Origin: RUG11551 sp045546875
GTDB lineage: Bacteria > Planctomycetota > Planctomycetia > Pirellulales > Thermoguttaceae
Length of the DNA stretch: 23,301 nucleotides
Direction: 5' to 3'
Assembly (NCBI GenBank): GCA_045546875.1
Contig: JAZQDP010000269.1
Location: 1-23,301 of the forward strand
Numbering within the stretch: position 1 is the stretch's first letter; each line of letters begins with the position of its first letter. Made by a program: the position numbers and the translations under genes. Below are positions 1 through 8,131 of the stretch, in pieces. The notes under the pieces were generated by a model, which saw only the letters and a list, made by a program, of their open reading frames with translations, had not been told where the DNA came from and ran no database searches.

Positions 1-24
1 ATTAAGACGCCTGCGTTAATTTCA

Positions 25-57
25 CATTCCGCATTACGCATTCCGAATTACGAATCA
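25..57. repeat. Degenerate heptamer array (CATTCCG/CATTACG type)
   Basis: Four consecutive 7-mers are visible on the plus strand: CATTCCG, CATTACG, CATTCCG, AATTACG, then AATCAAT. The array directly abuts the stop codon (TGA, minus strand) of the DUF1559 gene. It belongs to the same family as the arrays near 4180, 6865, 9823, 11221, 15091, 17103 and 18304. Confidence 0.8.
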
Positions 58-1092
58 ATCAACGTCCATGGGGTCGATTCCAACATCGTCAGCCCGGTTG
101 CACAGACACCCAAAAACTTTAGGATTAATAGCATATTTAATCTTTTTAACTGAAGCATCAACCATGACAACCTGAAGAAAAGTAGAGTGAGCGGCGCCAA
201 AGTTGAGCGGGTTTTCTGTAAGTCCTTCTCCACGAGTGTCCCGTTTCGGTTTTCGGTCAAGGTTAGCCGATTCATCGCAAGTCGGCTTTTTCGTTTCCCA
301 ACCGGTATACAGTTCCGGCTTTCCGGTTTGACCATTAAAGAACGGTCCGTACCGTAACGATTCTATATCCCAACCGACCAACCAGACAGAATCATCTCCC
401 TTGTTTGTTCCGGTTTCGTACTGTTCCGGCGGGAGATATTTTTCGCCAGCCAGAATAGTATGAGCGCTTCCATCTCGAATTTCTCTGTCGGAAACGCTTT
501 CCATGGGTCGAACCACGCCTGACATCTGTTCGTGAGATTGTCTGGTAACGGCAGTGGCGCCGATAAACGTTTCTCTGGAATTGCCAGCATTAGCGGCATA
601 GTCGGTTTTACCATAAAGCGTTAAAGAGCTTGTCATATTAGCCGGTTTTTGTTGCATCGGATATCCTTGCGGAGCGCGACGGGTTGGACAGTAAAACAGC
701 TTTACCGGCGTAGCGGCTGCGCGTTCGCGATGTGCGTCTGAATCGCACATCATATACAAGGATTCCTGTTCGATCAACGGCAGAATATTATAAATCCAAC
801 CGCCAACCTGCTTTTCAGCCGAATTTTTTCCACCATCGTCATCCAATTCTTTTTGACCGATATAATTGTACTTTCCTCCAGAGGGCAACCCGCCTTTAGT
901 AGTAACGTGGTTCTGACAGGCTTTGCCAATCTGACTAAGGTTGTTTTGGCACTGAAGCTGACGAGCGGTTTCTCGCGCTGCATTGACTGCAGGAAGCAAA
1001 AGAGCCATCAAAATGCCAATAATCGTAATAACGACAAGCAGTTCGACCAATGTAAAAGCGAACCGAGAGTGAATTAAACTGCGATGATTCAT
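55..1092 (-). CDS. DUF1559 domain-containing prepilin-like protein
   Basis: This 345-aa protein has a short basic leader followed by a type IV pilin/type II pseudopilin methylation motif (FTLVELLVVITIIGILMALL, about residues 13-32), which would be cut after a short leader and form an N-terminal membrane helix. The next part, with TARQLQCQNNLSQIG and a central beta-rich region, is typical of the DUF1559 family that is greatly expanded in Planctomycetota. The C-terminal family motif H-X9-DG is present as H-X9-DA (FGAAHS through MVDAS), so the final glycine is replaced. Family members are thought to be exported, pilin-like surface or secretion components, but their role is unproven. No clear Shine-Dalgarno precedes the ATG. 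The next gene upstream on this strand ends 95 nt away. Confidence 0.92.
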   Translation of the reverse strand: MNHRSLIHSRFAFTLVELLVVITIIGILMALLLPAVNAARETARQLQCQNNLSQIGKACQNHVTTKGGLPSGGKYNYIGQKELDDDGGKNSAEKQVGGWIYNILPLIEQESLYMMCDSDAHRERAAATPVKLFYCPTRRAPQGYPMQQKPANMTSSLTLYGKTDYAANAGNSRETFIGATAVTRQSHEQMSGVVRPMESVSDREIRDGSAHTILAGEKYLPPEQYETGTNKGDDSVWLVGWDIESLRYGPFFNGQTGKPELYTGWETKKPTCDESANLDRKPKRDTRGEGLTENPLNFGAAHSTFLQVVMVDASVKKIKYAINPKVFGCLCNRADDVGIDPMDVD

Positions 1093-1187
1093 GATGTAAT
1101 ATTGAACGCTGTGAAAAGCAATAACAAAGTAAATTATTAAATGGTTAAAGCATAAGACGCCAATAATTTTTCAATAATCAATTAGCG

Positions 1188-2897
1188 TTACTCTTTGCTC
1201 TGTTTAAGTTTAATAAAATTTTGCAGGTTTTGATATAAATGTTCTGACGCCGGATCAAGCTTAACTGCTTGATTTTGAATTTCAATCGCATTGTCAATAT
1301 CTCCATTAGCAGCATAAGCATGAGCCAACGTATCCGTACAAGCGGCAGATTCCGGAGAGGTATCCACAGCCTCTTTTGCAAACTTTAACGCTTTATCCAA
1401 ATTACGATTGGTCTTTGCAGCCAACCAGGCGTATTCATTAAGCAAATGAGATGAGTCAAAACCGCTGTTGGCAATATCGTTATCCAACTTGGCAAGATGA
1501 TCGTTTATCGTCTTTTCAACCTGCTGACGTTTCTCGTCTGTAATTGCCGCAATCTTGTTTTGATCTGCAGGAACCTGACATAATTCCCAAATAGCGATTA
1601 ACACATCCACGTCAACTTCTTTGGGATCTTCCGCGCACGCTTTTTGAAGAAATTCCCAACACTTGTCAAGCTGATTTTCCTTTTTTGCCTGGCATGCCCG
1701 ATAATAGGCAAGACGCACTTGATCCTCGGCAGTCATTTCCCCCTTGTCATTTTTATAAACACTCGGAACGTCTTTAGTGGCAGCTTCTAAAACCATTACC
1801 GCCATATCATCGTAATCGTAGTCGTGGAGGACGTCTGCCAAACGACGATGACTGCGAACGTCAAGATTTCTGGGATTTGTAACTTCATATTTTATCCAAT
1901 CAGCGGCTTCTTTGTTCATACCGCGATGAAGAGCCAGCAACGGTCCATGCAACGGAATAATCGGTCTAAGAATAACGCTTGATTTACTTACATTATAGAT
2001 GGCGTTAAGAACCCTTCCCCGAATTAAAAGAACGTTTTGATTTGTAACAACGCTGCCGTTGACAATAACAATGCCAACCGACGCCCCAAACTTTAGCTCC
2101 GGAAAATTAAATTTTTTACCGTCTGGAACATCCTCAGACGATAAAAAAGATTCCGCTTCTCGACGAGCAAGCTCCGCAAGCGTTGCTCCTACGAAACCGG
2201 GAATAATATCTATAATCTTTGAGGCGTCTCCATTTATATCTACATTATAAATTTTAATTTGATTGTCAAACCAAATCGTTGCGGCTGTTCTGGCGGTTTT
2301 ATAGTTAATCAGATACCACAAGGATTTTGCGGCAGGCGAATCTAAATTCTTCCAATTATTTTGAGCGTTTTGAACAATCTGAGCGTATTGGCTGGAATTG
2401 ACGTCCGGGCGCCAATACCAAAATGTCATTGCGACATAAATAGCCATGCCGTTATCCCGCTCATTTTGGAAAATTCTATCCAATATTTTAAGCTGAGCCT
2501 CTATCGGCAAACGATGTAACGACTCTAATAAAGACATTTTTGCTAACATGTCTTTATTTTTATAGAGGTGAATAAACTCTGCCACAAGAGGTTCATCTCC
2601 CGGATGTTCCCAAACAATCGGAATAGACTGAAGAATAAACTGCAAACGTTGGTAAATTTCCGGGTCTTTGGTAGAATTTAACGCGGCTTGAAGTTGAGGT
2701 TTTGCAACGGCGGCAGAAGCGATTAGCTCTTGCTGGGCGTTATCTCGCACCATGCATTCATCGTTGCCTAACTGAGCAATCAGTTCGTCAATAGCTTTGA
2801 CATCATACGCATCCCCTGAATCTGCGTAGAGCAGACTCAAGGGCATTGCGATCAACAGAGAGAAAACAGCTATAATTTGCGAAAGTTTGAAAGTCAT
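1188..2897 (-). CDS. Secreted HEAT/TPR-repeat protein
   Basis: This is a 569-aa protein with an N-terminal signal peptide (hydrophobic segment about residues 8-24, likely cut near LLYADSG). Residues about 30-95 look like a HEAT/armadillo-type helical pair (IDELIAQLGNDECMVRDNAQ). The C-terminal 200 residues carry tetratricopeptide repeats, clearest in DKALKFAKEAVDTSPESAAC and the following repeat ending AVKLDPAS. No catalytic motif is seen, so a periplasmic scaffold role is inferred. Its ATG overlaps the stop of the upstream hydrolase-like gene by one base (TAATG), which implies translational coupling and a shared function. The middle of the protein (about 100-370) is not recognised. Confidence 0.85.
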   Translation of the reverse strand: MTFKLSQIIAVFSLLIAMPLSLLYADSGDAYDVKAIDELIAQLGNDECMVRDNAQQELIASAAVAKPQLQAALNSTKDPEIYQRLQFILQSIPIVWEHPGDEPLVAEFIHLYKNKDMLAKMSLLESLHRLPIEAQLKILDRIFQNERDNGMAIYVAMTFWYWRPDVNSSQYAQIVQNAQNNWKNLDSPAAKSLWYLINYKTARTAATIWFDNQIKIYNVDINGDASKIIDIIPGFVGATLAELARREAESFLSSEDVPDGKKFNFPELKFGASVGIVIVNGSVVTNQNVLLIRGRVLNAIYNVSKSSVILRPIIPLHGPLLALHRGMNKEAADWIKYEVTNPRNLDVRSHRRLADVLHDYDYDDMAVMVLEAATKDVPSVYKNDKGEMTAEDQVRLAYYRACQAKKENQLDKCWEFLQKACAEDPKEVDVDVLIAIWELCQVPADQNKIAAITDEKRQQVEKTINDHLAKLDNDIANSGFDSSHLLNEYAWLAAKTNRNLDKALKFAKEAVDTSPESAACTDTLAHAYAANGDIDNAIEIQNQAVKLDPASEHLYQNLQNFIKLKQSKE

Positions 2898-3808
2898 TAT
2901 TGTTTAGAACTCCAAGCAGGGAAATCTTTCTTTTGCAGCTTGATTTCAATGAATTTTTTCAGGTGTCGTTCAACAACGCTATTTTCTGCCGTAACCAGTT
3001 TAAGCCCTTGAAGAGAAGTTGGAACTTTAACTTCAAAAAGAGTTCTGTCAACCACAGGCTTTTTCTCATCGCCCGGTCTTTGCATTTTAAACATTTTTAC
3101 TACAATATCAGCGTCTTTAGCAGCTTTTACGTCTTCTGCGCCATACCAAATATAAACCGGGAGCATTTGAAGCGATTTGTTTGGCATCGCCTCTCTGAAT
3201 GACATGATATTTGTTTTAACCGCAGGCGACACCAACGCCAAGGCGCGAACGTCCGAACCCTGATTTCCCCAGGAATAATCAAACGTGGCATAAGCCGTCG
3301 CTAAAAAGCTGCCTGACGGACCAATGCCAACAAGGCACAGCTTCTGAACATTAAGAGTCCCTTCGTCATTTTGGCGATTGAGAAAACGCTTGAACATGTC
3401 AATGTCTTTCGTTACCATCTGCTGAATAACGATTTTGTTCAAACGAGGTTTATCAAATTTTTCTTCTTTGATATCTCGCCCGCCATTAATCTTTTTCACT
3501 CTTTTATTACTGTCGCCCTGACCGCGAACGTCCAGCGTAACGACGGCGCAACCCTGTTCCTGCAAAGCCAATGCCAACGGATGAAGCGACTTGCGACTTT
3601 CGTCCAAATCTTGGACAATCATAACAGGAACAGCCTCTTTTCCTAATGTGGATGGATAATACGTGCCATGAAGCTGAACTCCATCGCTAGTAATAAAATC
3701 CTCGCCTTTAAGCGGTACCGGAGGAAGCAAACTCTGAGCAAAAACAGTTTGAGAACAAACCATCAGAATAAAAACGGCAACGTTAAACAATAAAAAGCGA
3801 CTTTTCAT
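2897..3808 (-). CDS. Secreted alpha/beta-hydrolase-fold protein, probably inactive
   Basis: This 303-aa protein has a signal peptide (residues 1-24, likely cut after TVFA). The alpha/beta-hydrolase fold is indicated by DGVQLHGTYYPS, VPVMIVQDL, TLDVRGQGDS (the common DxRGxGxS loop, residues 93-100), the nucleophile-elbow strand KLCLVGIGPSG (156-166) and VYIWYGAEDV (acid strand). The elbow reads G-I-G-P-S-G where active enzymes have G-x-S-x-G, so the nucleophile position 163 is glycine, and no convincing catalytic histidine follows. I infer a non-catalytic binding protein. It is the first gene of a coupled pair with the HEAT/TPR gene. The call of fold is firm, the loss of activity likely. Confidence 0.82.
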   Translation of the reverse strand: MKSRFLLFNVAVFILMVCSQTVFAQSLLPPVPLKGEDFITSDGVQLHGTYYPSTLGKEAVPVMIVQDLDESRKSLHPLALALQEQGCAVVTLDVRGQGDSNKRVKKINGGRDIKEEKFDKPRLNKIVIQQMVTKDIDMFKRFLNRQNDEGTLNVQKLCLVGIGPSGSFLATAYATFDYSWGNQGSDVRALALVSPAVKTNIMSFREAMPNKSLQMLPVYIWYGAEDVKAAKDADIVVKMFKMQRPGDEKKPVVDRTLFEVKVPTSLQGLKLVTAENSVVERHLKKFIEIKLQKKDFPAWSSKQ

Positions 3809-4101
3809 GATAGTTGAAGGTTAGGAGTGATAATTCGTAAGGAACTTTTAGCTATTAGCAGCCAACTTTGCTATCTTGGCGATTAACTTTGATATTGAAA
3901 GTTCGAAAAAACTGCACAGTTGGGTTAATGCATTCCAGCTATTATTCTCTATTATAAATTATCAATGAAATGATGTCAAGTATACAGCAGTAATATTTTA
4001 GAAAAATTTTTATCCCCCCCTATTGAAAAAATTTTAAAATTGAGTAGAATACTACACATACTTGATTGAGGGATTTTTCCTCAATTTGGTATACGCTTTG
4101 T
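3809..4101. other. AT-rich intergenic region between a minus-strand gene and the tRNA
   Basis: No coding region was found here. The stretch is AT-rich, has a short heptamer-like piece near 3848-3862 (TTTTAGC, TATTAGC) and a run of C at 4014-4020. It must hold the promoter of the hydrolase/HEAT-TPR pair (minus strand) and that of the tRNA (plus strand), but the former could not be placed. Confidence 0.5.
4066..4095 (+). promoter_or_regulatory. Candidate promoter of tRNA-fMet, with hairpin over the -35 box
   Basis: TTGAGG (4066-4071) and TATACG (4090-4095) are separated by 18 nt and would start RNA close to the mature tRNA 5' end. The -35 box is part of an inverted repeat, TTGAGGGA-TTT-TTCCTCAA (4066-4084), with eight pairs including one G-U. 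The boxes are only partial matches to the sigma70 consensus. Confidence 0.35.
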
Positions 4102-4175
<74 letters not shown>

Positions 4176-4179
4176 TTTT

Positions 4180-4241
4180 TTAGCTCCTAGCTGTTAGCCT
4201 TTAGCTTGGAGTTTTTTTTATAGTTAGAAGCTAATAGCTAA
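4180..4241. repeat. Degenerate heptamer arrays (TTAGCNN type)
   Basis: Four 7-mers, TTAGCTC, CTAGCTG, TTAGCCT and TTAGCTT (4180-4207), begin right after the tRNA. After a T-run come TAGTTAG, AAGCTAA and TAGCTAA (4221-4241). The first set forms a terminator hairpin. Confidence 0.7.
4184..4219 (+). terminator. Intrinsic terminator after tRNA-fMet, built from heptamers
   Basis: CTCCTAGCT (4184-4192) pairs with AGCTTGGAG (4203-4211), nine positions with one T-T mismatch, and is followed directly by eight T (4212-4219). The stem lies inside the heptamer array. Confidence 0.7.
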
Positions 4242-4249
4242 TTTTCCTT

Positions 4250-4684
4250 GGAGAAACAGACGCTCGCCGGCGCAGCGCAAGCGGCGCGGGAGGAAAGTCC
4301 GGGCTTCACAGAGCGCAGCTGCGGATAACGTCCGCCCGTCGAAAGACGAGGGATAGCGCAACAGAAAGTAAACCGCCTGCCGACGGGACGTCTAACCAGC
4401 GTCCATTAAACGTCGTCAGGCAAGGGTGAAACGGCGCGGTAAGAGCGCACCGCAGACTCGGCAACGGGTCTGGCTAGGCAAGCCCCGCTGGAAGCAAGAC
4501 CAAACAGAAAGACAGGTTGGCTCGACCGGCGTTTTCCGCTTGCGGGAAACCTCTTTCGGGTGGGTCGCTAGAGCTTACGGAAACGGAAAGCGTAGATAAA
4601 TGAGCGTTACGGTTTGACTTCATTTCGATGGACGTTCTCGTTCACACAGAAGCCAAATCGACAGAACCCGGCTTATTTTTCTCC
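4250..4684 (+). ncRNA. rnpB: RNase P RNA (bacterial type A)
   Basis: This is the catalytic RNA of RNase P, which trims tRNA 5' leaders. Recognised conserved blocks are GAGGAAAGTCCGGGC near the 5' end, GGGTGAAACGGCGCGGTAAG and AGCGCACCGC in the middle, GATAAATGAGCG, and the 3' block ACAGAACCCGGCTTA. Helix P1 is formed by GGAGAAA (4250-4256) and TTTCTCC (4678-4684), which set the ends given here, about 435 nt. The gene lies about 75 nt behind tRNA-fMet, one of the substrates of the enzyme, with a probable terminator between them. Its own promoter could not be placed. Confidence 0.97.
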
Positions 4685-4701
4685 TGGATTTTTAAAGCAA
4701 A

Positions 4702-4756
4702 GCGAGAAGCAAAGACGCGGTAAATTCCGCAACTCGTGCTTCTCGCCTGTTTTTTA
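4702..4756 (+). terminator. Intrinsic terminator after rnpB
   Basis: GCGAGAAGCA (4702-4711) pairs perfectly with TGCTTCTCGC (4737-4746), with a smaller GCGG/CCGC hairpin inside, followed by CTG and a T-run (4750-4755). It separates rnpB from the converging symporter gene and on the other strand has only a weak T-rich tail. Confidence 0.85.
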
Positions 4757-4773
4757 ATATCTATTATTCCAAA

Positions 4774-6789
4774 TTACCCTGCAAAATAAAGGTATGCAGA
4801 GATGATGCAGGCAAGGACGACGCAGGAAGCGAGAACGTCGCACCACGACCAGCTGGCACGGCTGGCGGCGCGTTCTTCTGCCGTTGTCGAGCCGTAGGAC
4901 AATCCCTGAATCTTTTCGTAGTCCGGTTCTTCCGTAGCGTACGAAACAACTATCATCGAAACAATGCAAATAATGAAAATGAACAGGCTGTAGTACTGGA
5001 AGTAGATATTATTGATAATCCACCAAATTGAACCTTCGGGCAACGTCGTTCCCAGCGTGGCGAACGTGTCAACGCCCAGACGGATCAGTCCCAGAGCAAA
5101 GCCGAGAATCAAGGCGGTCAACGCGCCTTTAGCGTTCATTCGTTTCATAAACACACCCAGCAGAAAGACGGCGAAAATCGGCGGAGCAAGGTAGCCCTGA
5201 ACCGATTGCAGATAATCGTACAGACCGTGTTTTCCCTGAATAATCGGAATCCACGCCAAGCCGATGAGTACCATCACTGCGGTAGCGACACGACCAATCC
5301 AGACAAGTTTCGATTCGGACGCGTTCTGGTCAAAGCGGTGGTAAAAGTCCATCGTAAAGAGCGTAGCCGAGGCGTTGAATACGCCTGCCAGAGAACTCAT
5401 CAATGCGGAAAGCAGACCAGCAACAACAAGACCTCGCAGACCGACGGGAAGAACTTCGCGAACCATCAGCGGGAACGCGCCCTGGCAGTCTTTGATGTCC
5501 GCCTTAATATAAACAGTTCCCATCGAATCGACTTCTGAATTTTTTGAGAATGTAACATTGACAAGGTCGGTCAGATCGACAATTTCTTCCTCTTCATCGA
5601 CAACCGCTTCTCCTGTTTGGGCAACATGTTTATGGGCTTCATGATACGCCAGCGAGAAGCAGATCATACCGGGGATAATAAAGATGAATACGGGCAACAG
5701 TTTCAAAATGGCGGCGAAAATACTGCCTCGTCGGGCTTCCGTTTCGTTTTTGGCGGCTAACGCGCGCTGGACGATGTATTGGTCTGTACACCAGTACCAC
5801 AAACCGACAATCGGCGCGCAAAGCAACATCCCGATCCACGGATAGAACGACCCTTGAGTTCGGTCTTTGAAGTACCACGCCTGAGTTTTGATATGTCCGG
5901 TTTCTTTGCCGTCTTTGTCATACTCGCGTTCGATAACGGGTTTCCAGGACATTTTTTCGACGTTGTCCGGCTTGACAGACATCCAGAGGTTAAACATGTC
6001 GCGGCCTTCTTTTTCGTTGTCGCATACGGTTCGGAGGTTTTTCCATCCAGCAAAAAATGAACCGCGTTCTTCGTTTTTGACAATCGTACCGTTGTCGCTG
6101 ACAGAATATTTGCCTAACTCATGGAGACCATAAAACGTTACAAAGAAAGAGCCGAGAACTAAAATCATCGTTTGCAAAGCTTCTGTATACGCAACGGCGC
6201 GCATGCCGCCCAAAGCGGTGTAAAGCCCCGTCAGGACGATAACCAGAATCGAGCCGACCCAGAAACTGTCCAAACCGAACAGGCTGAATTCCGGCAGCAG
6301 TACGGAAAAGACAACGCCGCCAGCGAAAATGCCGACTGCGATTTTTGTTACAACGTACGCCACAAGCGAAATAAGCGACAGGAACCAGCGAGAACCGGGG
6401 GAGAATCGTTTTTCCAGAAATTCCGGCATCGTATAAACTTTACTTCTTATAAAGAACGGGATGAACACCCATGCCAGAATCAGCAAACACCAGGCGTGGA
6501 GTTCAAAGTGCGCCATCTTGACGCCGTCTGTACAGCCGGAACCGGCAAGACCAACAAGGTGTTCCGACCCGATGTTCGAGGCGAAAATTGACGCGCCGAC
6601 GATAAACCAGCTAAGCGAGTTTCCCGCCAGGAAGTAGTCTTTGGTTGTGTTACGGGACTTGAGAATGATCCACCACGCAAGTCCAAAAAGAAGCAAAAAA
6701 TAACCGGCGACTACGCACCAGTCGATTGTCGTCAACGCGTTGGATGCGGCTGACGCAGATTCTGTTGCAGCTAGAAGGAAAAAGTTCAT
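4774..6789 (-). CDS. Sodium:solute symporter (SSS/SGLT-like sugar transporter)
   Basis: This 671-aa, roughly 14-helix inner-membrane protein is related to sodium/glucose-galactose symporters. The signature is in the first helices: GYFLLLFGLAWWIILKSRNT, TTKDYFLAGNSLSWFIVGAS and ASNIGSEHLVGLAGSG. Further conserved parts are YTMPEFLEKRF, LTGLYTALGGMRAVAYTEAL, YWCTDQYIVQRALAAK and LSALMSSLAGVFNASATLFT. Two polar insertions stand out: about residues 205-305, and a roughly 55-residue acidic stretch around EEEEIVDLTDLVN. It is the last gene of the araB operon, so an aldopentose such as L-arabinose is the likely cargo (inference from context). Its ATG has no Shine-Dalgarno, and a 9-mer tandem array lies directly upstream. 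Confidence 0.92.
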   Translation of the reverse strand: MNFFLLAATESASAASNALTTIDWCVVAGYFLLLFGLAWWIILKSRNTTKDYFLAGNSLSWFIVGASIFASNIGSEHLVGLAGSGCTDGVKMAHFELHAWCLLILAWVFIPFFIRSKVYTMPEFLEKRFSPGSRWFLSLISLVAYVVTKIAVGIFAGGVVFSVLLPEFSLFGLDSFWVGSILVIVLTGLYTALGGMRAVAYTEALQTMILVLGSFFVTFYGLHELGKYSVSDNGTIVKNEERGSFFAGWKNLRTVCDNEKEGRDMFNLWMSVKPDNVEKMSWKPVIEREYDKDGKETGHIKTQAWYFKDRTQGSFYPWIGMLLCAPIVGLWYWCTDQYIVQRALAAKNETEARRGSIFAAILKLLPVFIFIIPGMICFSLAYHEAHKHVAQTGEAVVDEEEEIVDLTDLVNVTFSKNSEVDSMGTVYIKADIKDCQGAFPLMVREVLPVGLRGLVVAGLLSALMSSLAGVFNASATLFTMDFYHRFDQNASESKLVWIGRVATAVMVLIGLAWIPIIQGKHGLYDYLQSVQGYLAPPIFAVFLLGVFMKRMNAKGALTALILGFALGLIRLGVDTFATLGTTLPEGSIWWIINNIYFQYYSLFIFIICIVSMIVVSYATEEPDYEKIQGLSYGSTTAEERAASRASWSWCDVLASCVVLACIISAYLYFAG

Positions 6790-6796
6790 GGCAATT

Positions 6797-6850
6797 AATG
6801 GGTTGAATGGGTTGAATGGGTTGAATGGGTTGAATGGGTTGAATGGGTTA
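6797..6850. repeat. Tandem 9-mer array (AATGGGTTG x5 plus one variant)
   Basis: Five exact copies of AATGGGTTG start at 6797, 6806, 6815, 6824 and 6833. A sixth (6842) ends in A, followed by the degenerate AGGGGTTGA. The array ends 7 nt before the symporter start codon, where a ribosome-binding site would be. Confidence 0.95.
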
Positions 6851-6864
6851 AGGGGTTGAAGGAA

Positions 6865-6940
6865 GGCAGTAGGCAGTAGGCAGTAGGCAATAGGCAGTAG
6901 AGTTTTTAAACTACTGCCTACTGCCTCTTGCCTCTTGCCT
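6865..6940. repeat. Inverted heptamer arrays GGCAGTA / TACTGCC
   Basis: GGCAGTA occurs at 6865, 6872, 6879 and 6893, with GGCAATA at 6886. After a 10-nt spacer the array runs inverted (CTACTGCC, TACTGCC, TCTTGCC, TCTTGCC) to 6940. The two halves fold into a hairpin whose inner 15 positions (6886-6900 with 6911-6925) pair with one mismatch. On the transcribed strand it starts inside the last codons of the regulator gene. It could terminate, process or protect the mRNA between regulator and symporter. Confidence 0.9.
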
Positions 6941-8131
6941 AAACTGACTAATCGTCATTCCGGTCAGTTTATGGAAAAAACGGCTGAGATATCCTTCCGT
7001 TGCGAAACCGCAGGATTCCGCAATTTCTTTGACCCTCATGTCTGTTTCTTTAATAAGTTGCTTAACATGATGAAGCCTGGCGAGGCTGATCTCGTCTAAA
7101 ACCGTTCTGCCGCGGATGGCTTTGAACTGGACTTCCAGCCGCCGTCGCGACACGCAAATTTCGTTTGCCAGTTCGCCGACGTTGATCGGCTGACCCGGGT
7201 TGATCCAGATCAATCGCAAGGCTTCCGCAACGATGGGGTCTGGAATGTCAAACCGTTCTGTCGATTGTCGGCTGACAACGTGAAGCGGCGAAACCAGGTA
7301 CTGTTGCTTTTCCGTAAAGGTTCCTGACATGAGTCCGTCAAGAATTCGCGCGGCTTCGTACCCGCCAGTTTCAGCATCCAGGGCGACTGACGACATCGGC
7401 GGCGTACACATCTGACACATCAGCGTGTCGTTGTCTACCCCAATAACAGCAACGTCTTCAGGAACGCGAACGTTGAAGTCCTGGCAGGCGGCAATTACCT
7501 GACGCCCTCGGACGTCGTTTGCCGCCATGACGCCAATCGGTTTTGGGAGACTGTAAAGCCATTGTCCCAGCTGAAGCGCGTCGTCGCCGATTCTGTCTGA
7601 CGTCTTGGGCGGCTTGTATCGATAAACCTCATATCCCGCCTGAACGATTGTATCGGTAAACGCCTTTTCCCGGTCGGTTGACCAGAGGACGTCGTTTATT
7701 TCTCCAACGAAAGCGTATTGACTAAAGTTTCGTTCGAGCAAATGCTCTGCCGCCATCTTGCCAACCATCGGGCTGTTGACAAATACCTCCGATGCGTTTT
7801 TGAACTTGCCGCCTTTACTCTTTTGAGGCTCGTATAAATCCAGAGCGACAAACGGCAAACCGCTTTTCAAAATGGCTTTTTCGACCTCCGGAGTTTCGAT
7901 TCGCGCGATAATTCCCGTCGCTCCCCACGTGTTGACGTTGGGAAACAACTGAGCCAAATCGCCGGGCGCCAAATATAGCGACCACGGTCCGTTAATTCGG
8001 GAATAACGTTCGACCCCGCGAAGGATGGAACGTCCAACTTCTCTGGACGTTTCAACCAGCAGGGCGACTCGAGGCATATTGACTCGAAACGGCGAGGAGG
8101 CGGTGCGATTGGGAACTCCGGATTTTTTCAT
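6911..8131 (-). CDS. XylR-type regulator: sugar-binding domain plus AraC HTH
   Basis: This 406-aa cytoplasmic protein starts with a LacI/periplasmic-binding-protein-like sugar sensor (about residues 19-285, from MPRVALLVETSREVGRSIL; GVMAANDVRGRQVIAACQ and VAVIGVDND are typical). It ends with an AraC/XylS double helix-turn-helix (about 300-402: VGELANEICVSRRRLEVQFK, then VKEIAESCGFATEGYLSRFF). This is the layout of E. coli XylR, which activates pentose genes. Its ATG overlaps the araB stop (ATGA). M19 (8077) is an alternative start but lacks a better ribosome site. The last residues (EARGSRQ) and the TAG stop are encoded by heptamer repeat. Its operator may be the TTGCGCAA pair before araB. 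Confidence 0.9.
   Translation of the reverse strand: MKKSGVPNRTASSPFRVNMPRVALLVETSREVGRSILRGVERYSRINGPWSLYLAPGDLAQLFPNVNTWGATGIIARIETPEVEKAILKSGLPFVALDLYEPQKSKGGKFKNASEVFVNSPMVGKMAAEHLLERNFSQYAFVGEINDVLWSTDREKAFTDTIVQAGYEVYRYKPPKTSDRIGDDALQLGQWLYSLPKPIGVMAANDVRGRQVIAACQDFNVRVPEDVAVIGVDNDTLMCQMCTPPMSSVALDAETGGYEAARILDGLMSGTFTEKQQYLVSPLHVVSRQSTERFDIPDPIVAEALRLIWINPGQPINVGELANEICVSRRRLEVQFKAIRGRTVLDEISLARLHHVKQLIKETDMRVKEIAESCGFATEGYLSRFFHKLTGMTISQFRQEARGSRQ

Noticed and set aside
4752..4970. Short minus-strand frames at the end of the symporter gene
   Set aside because: They are alternative frames inside the symporter coding region.
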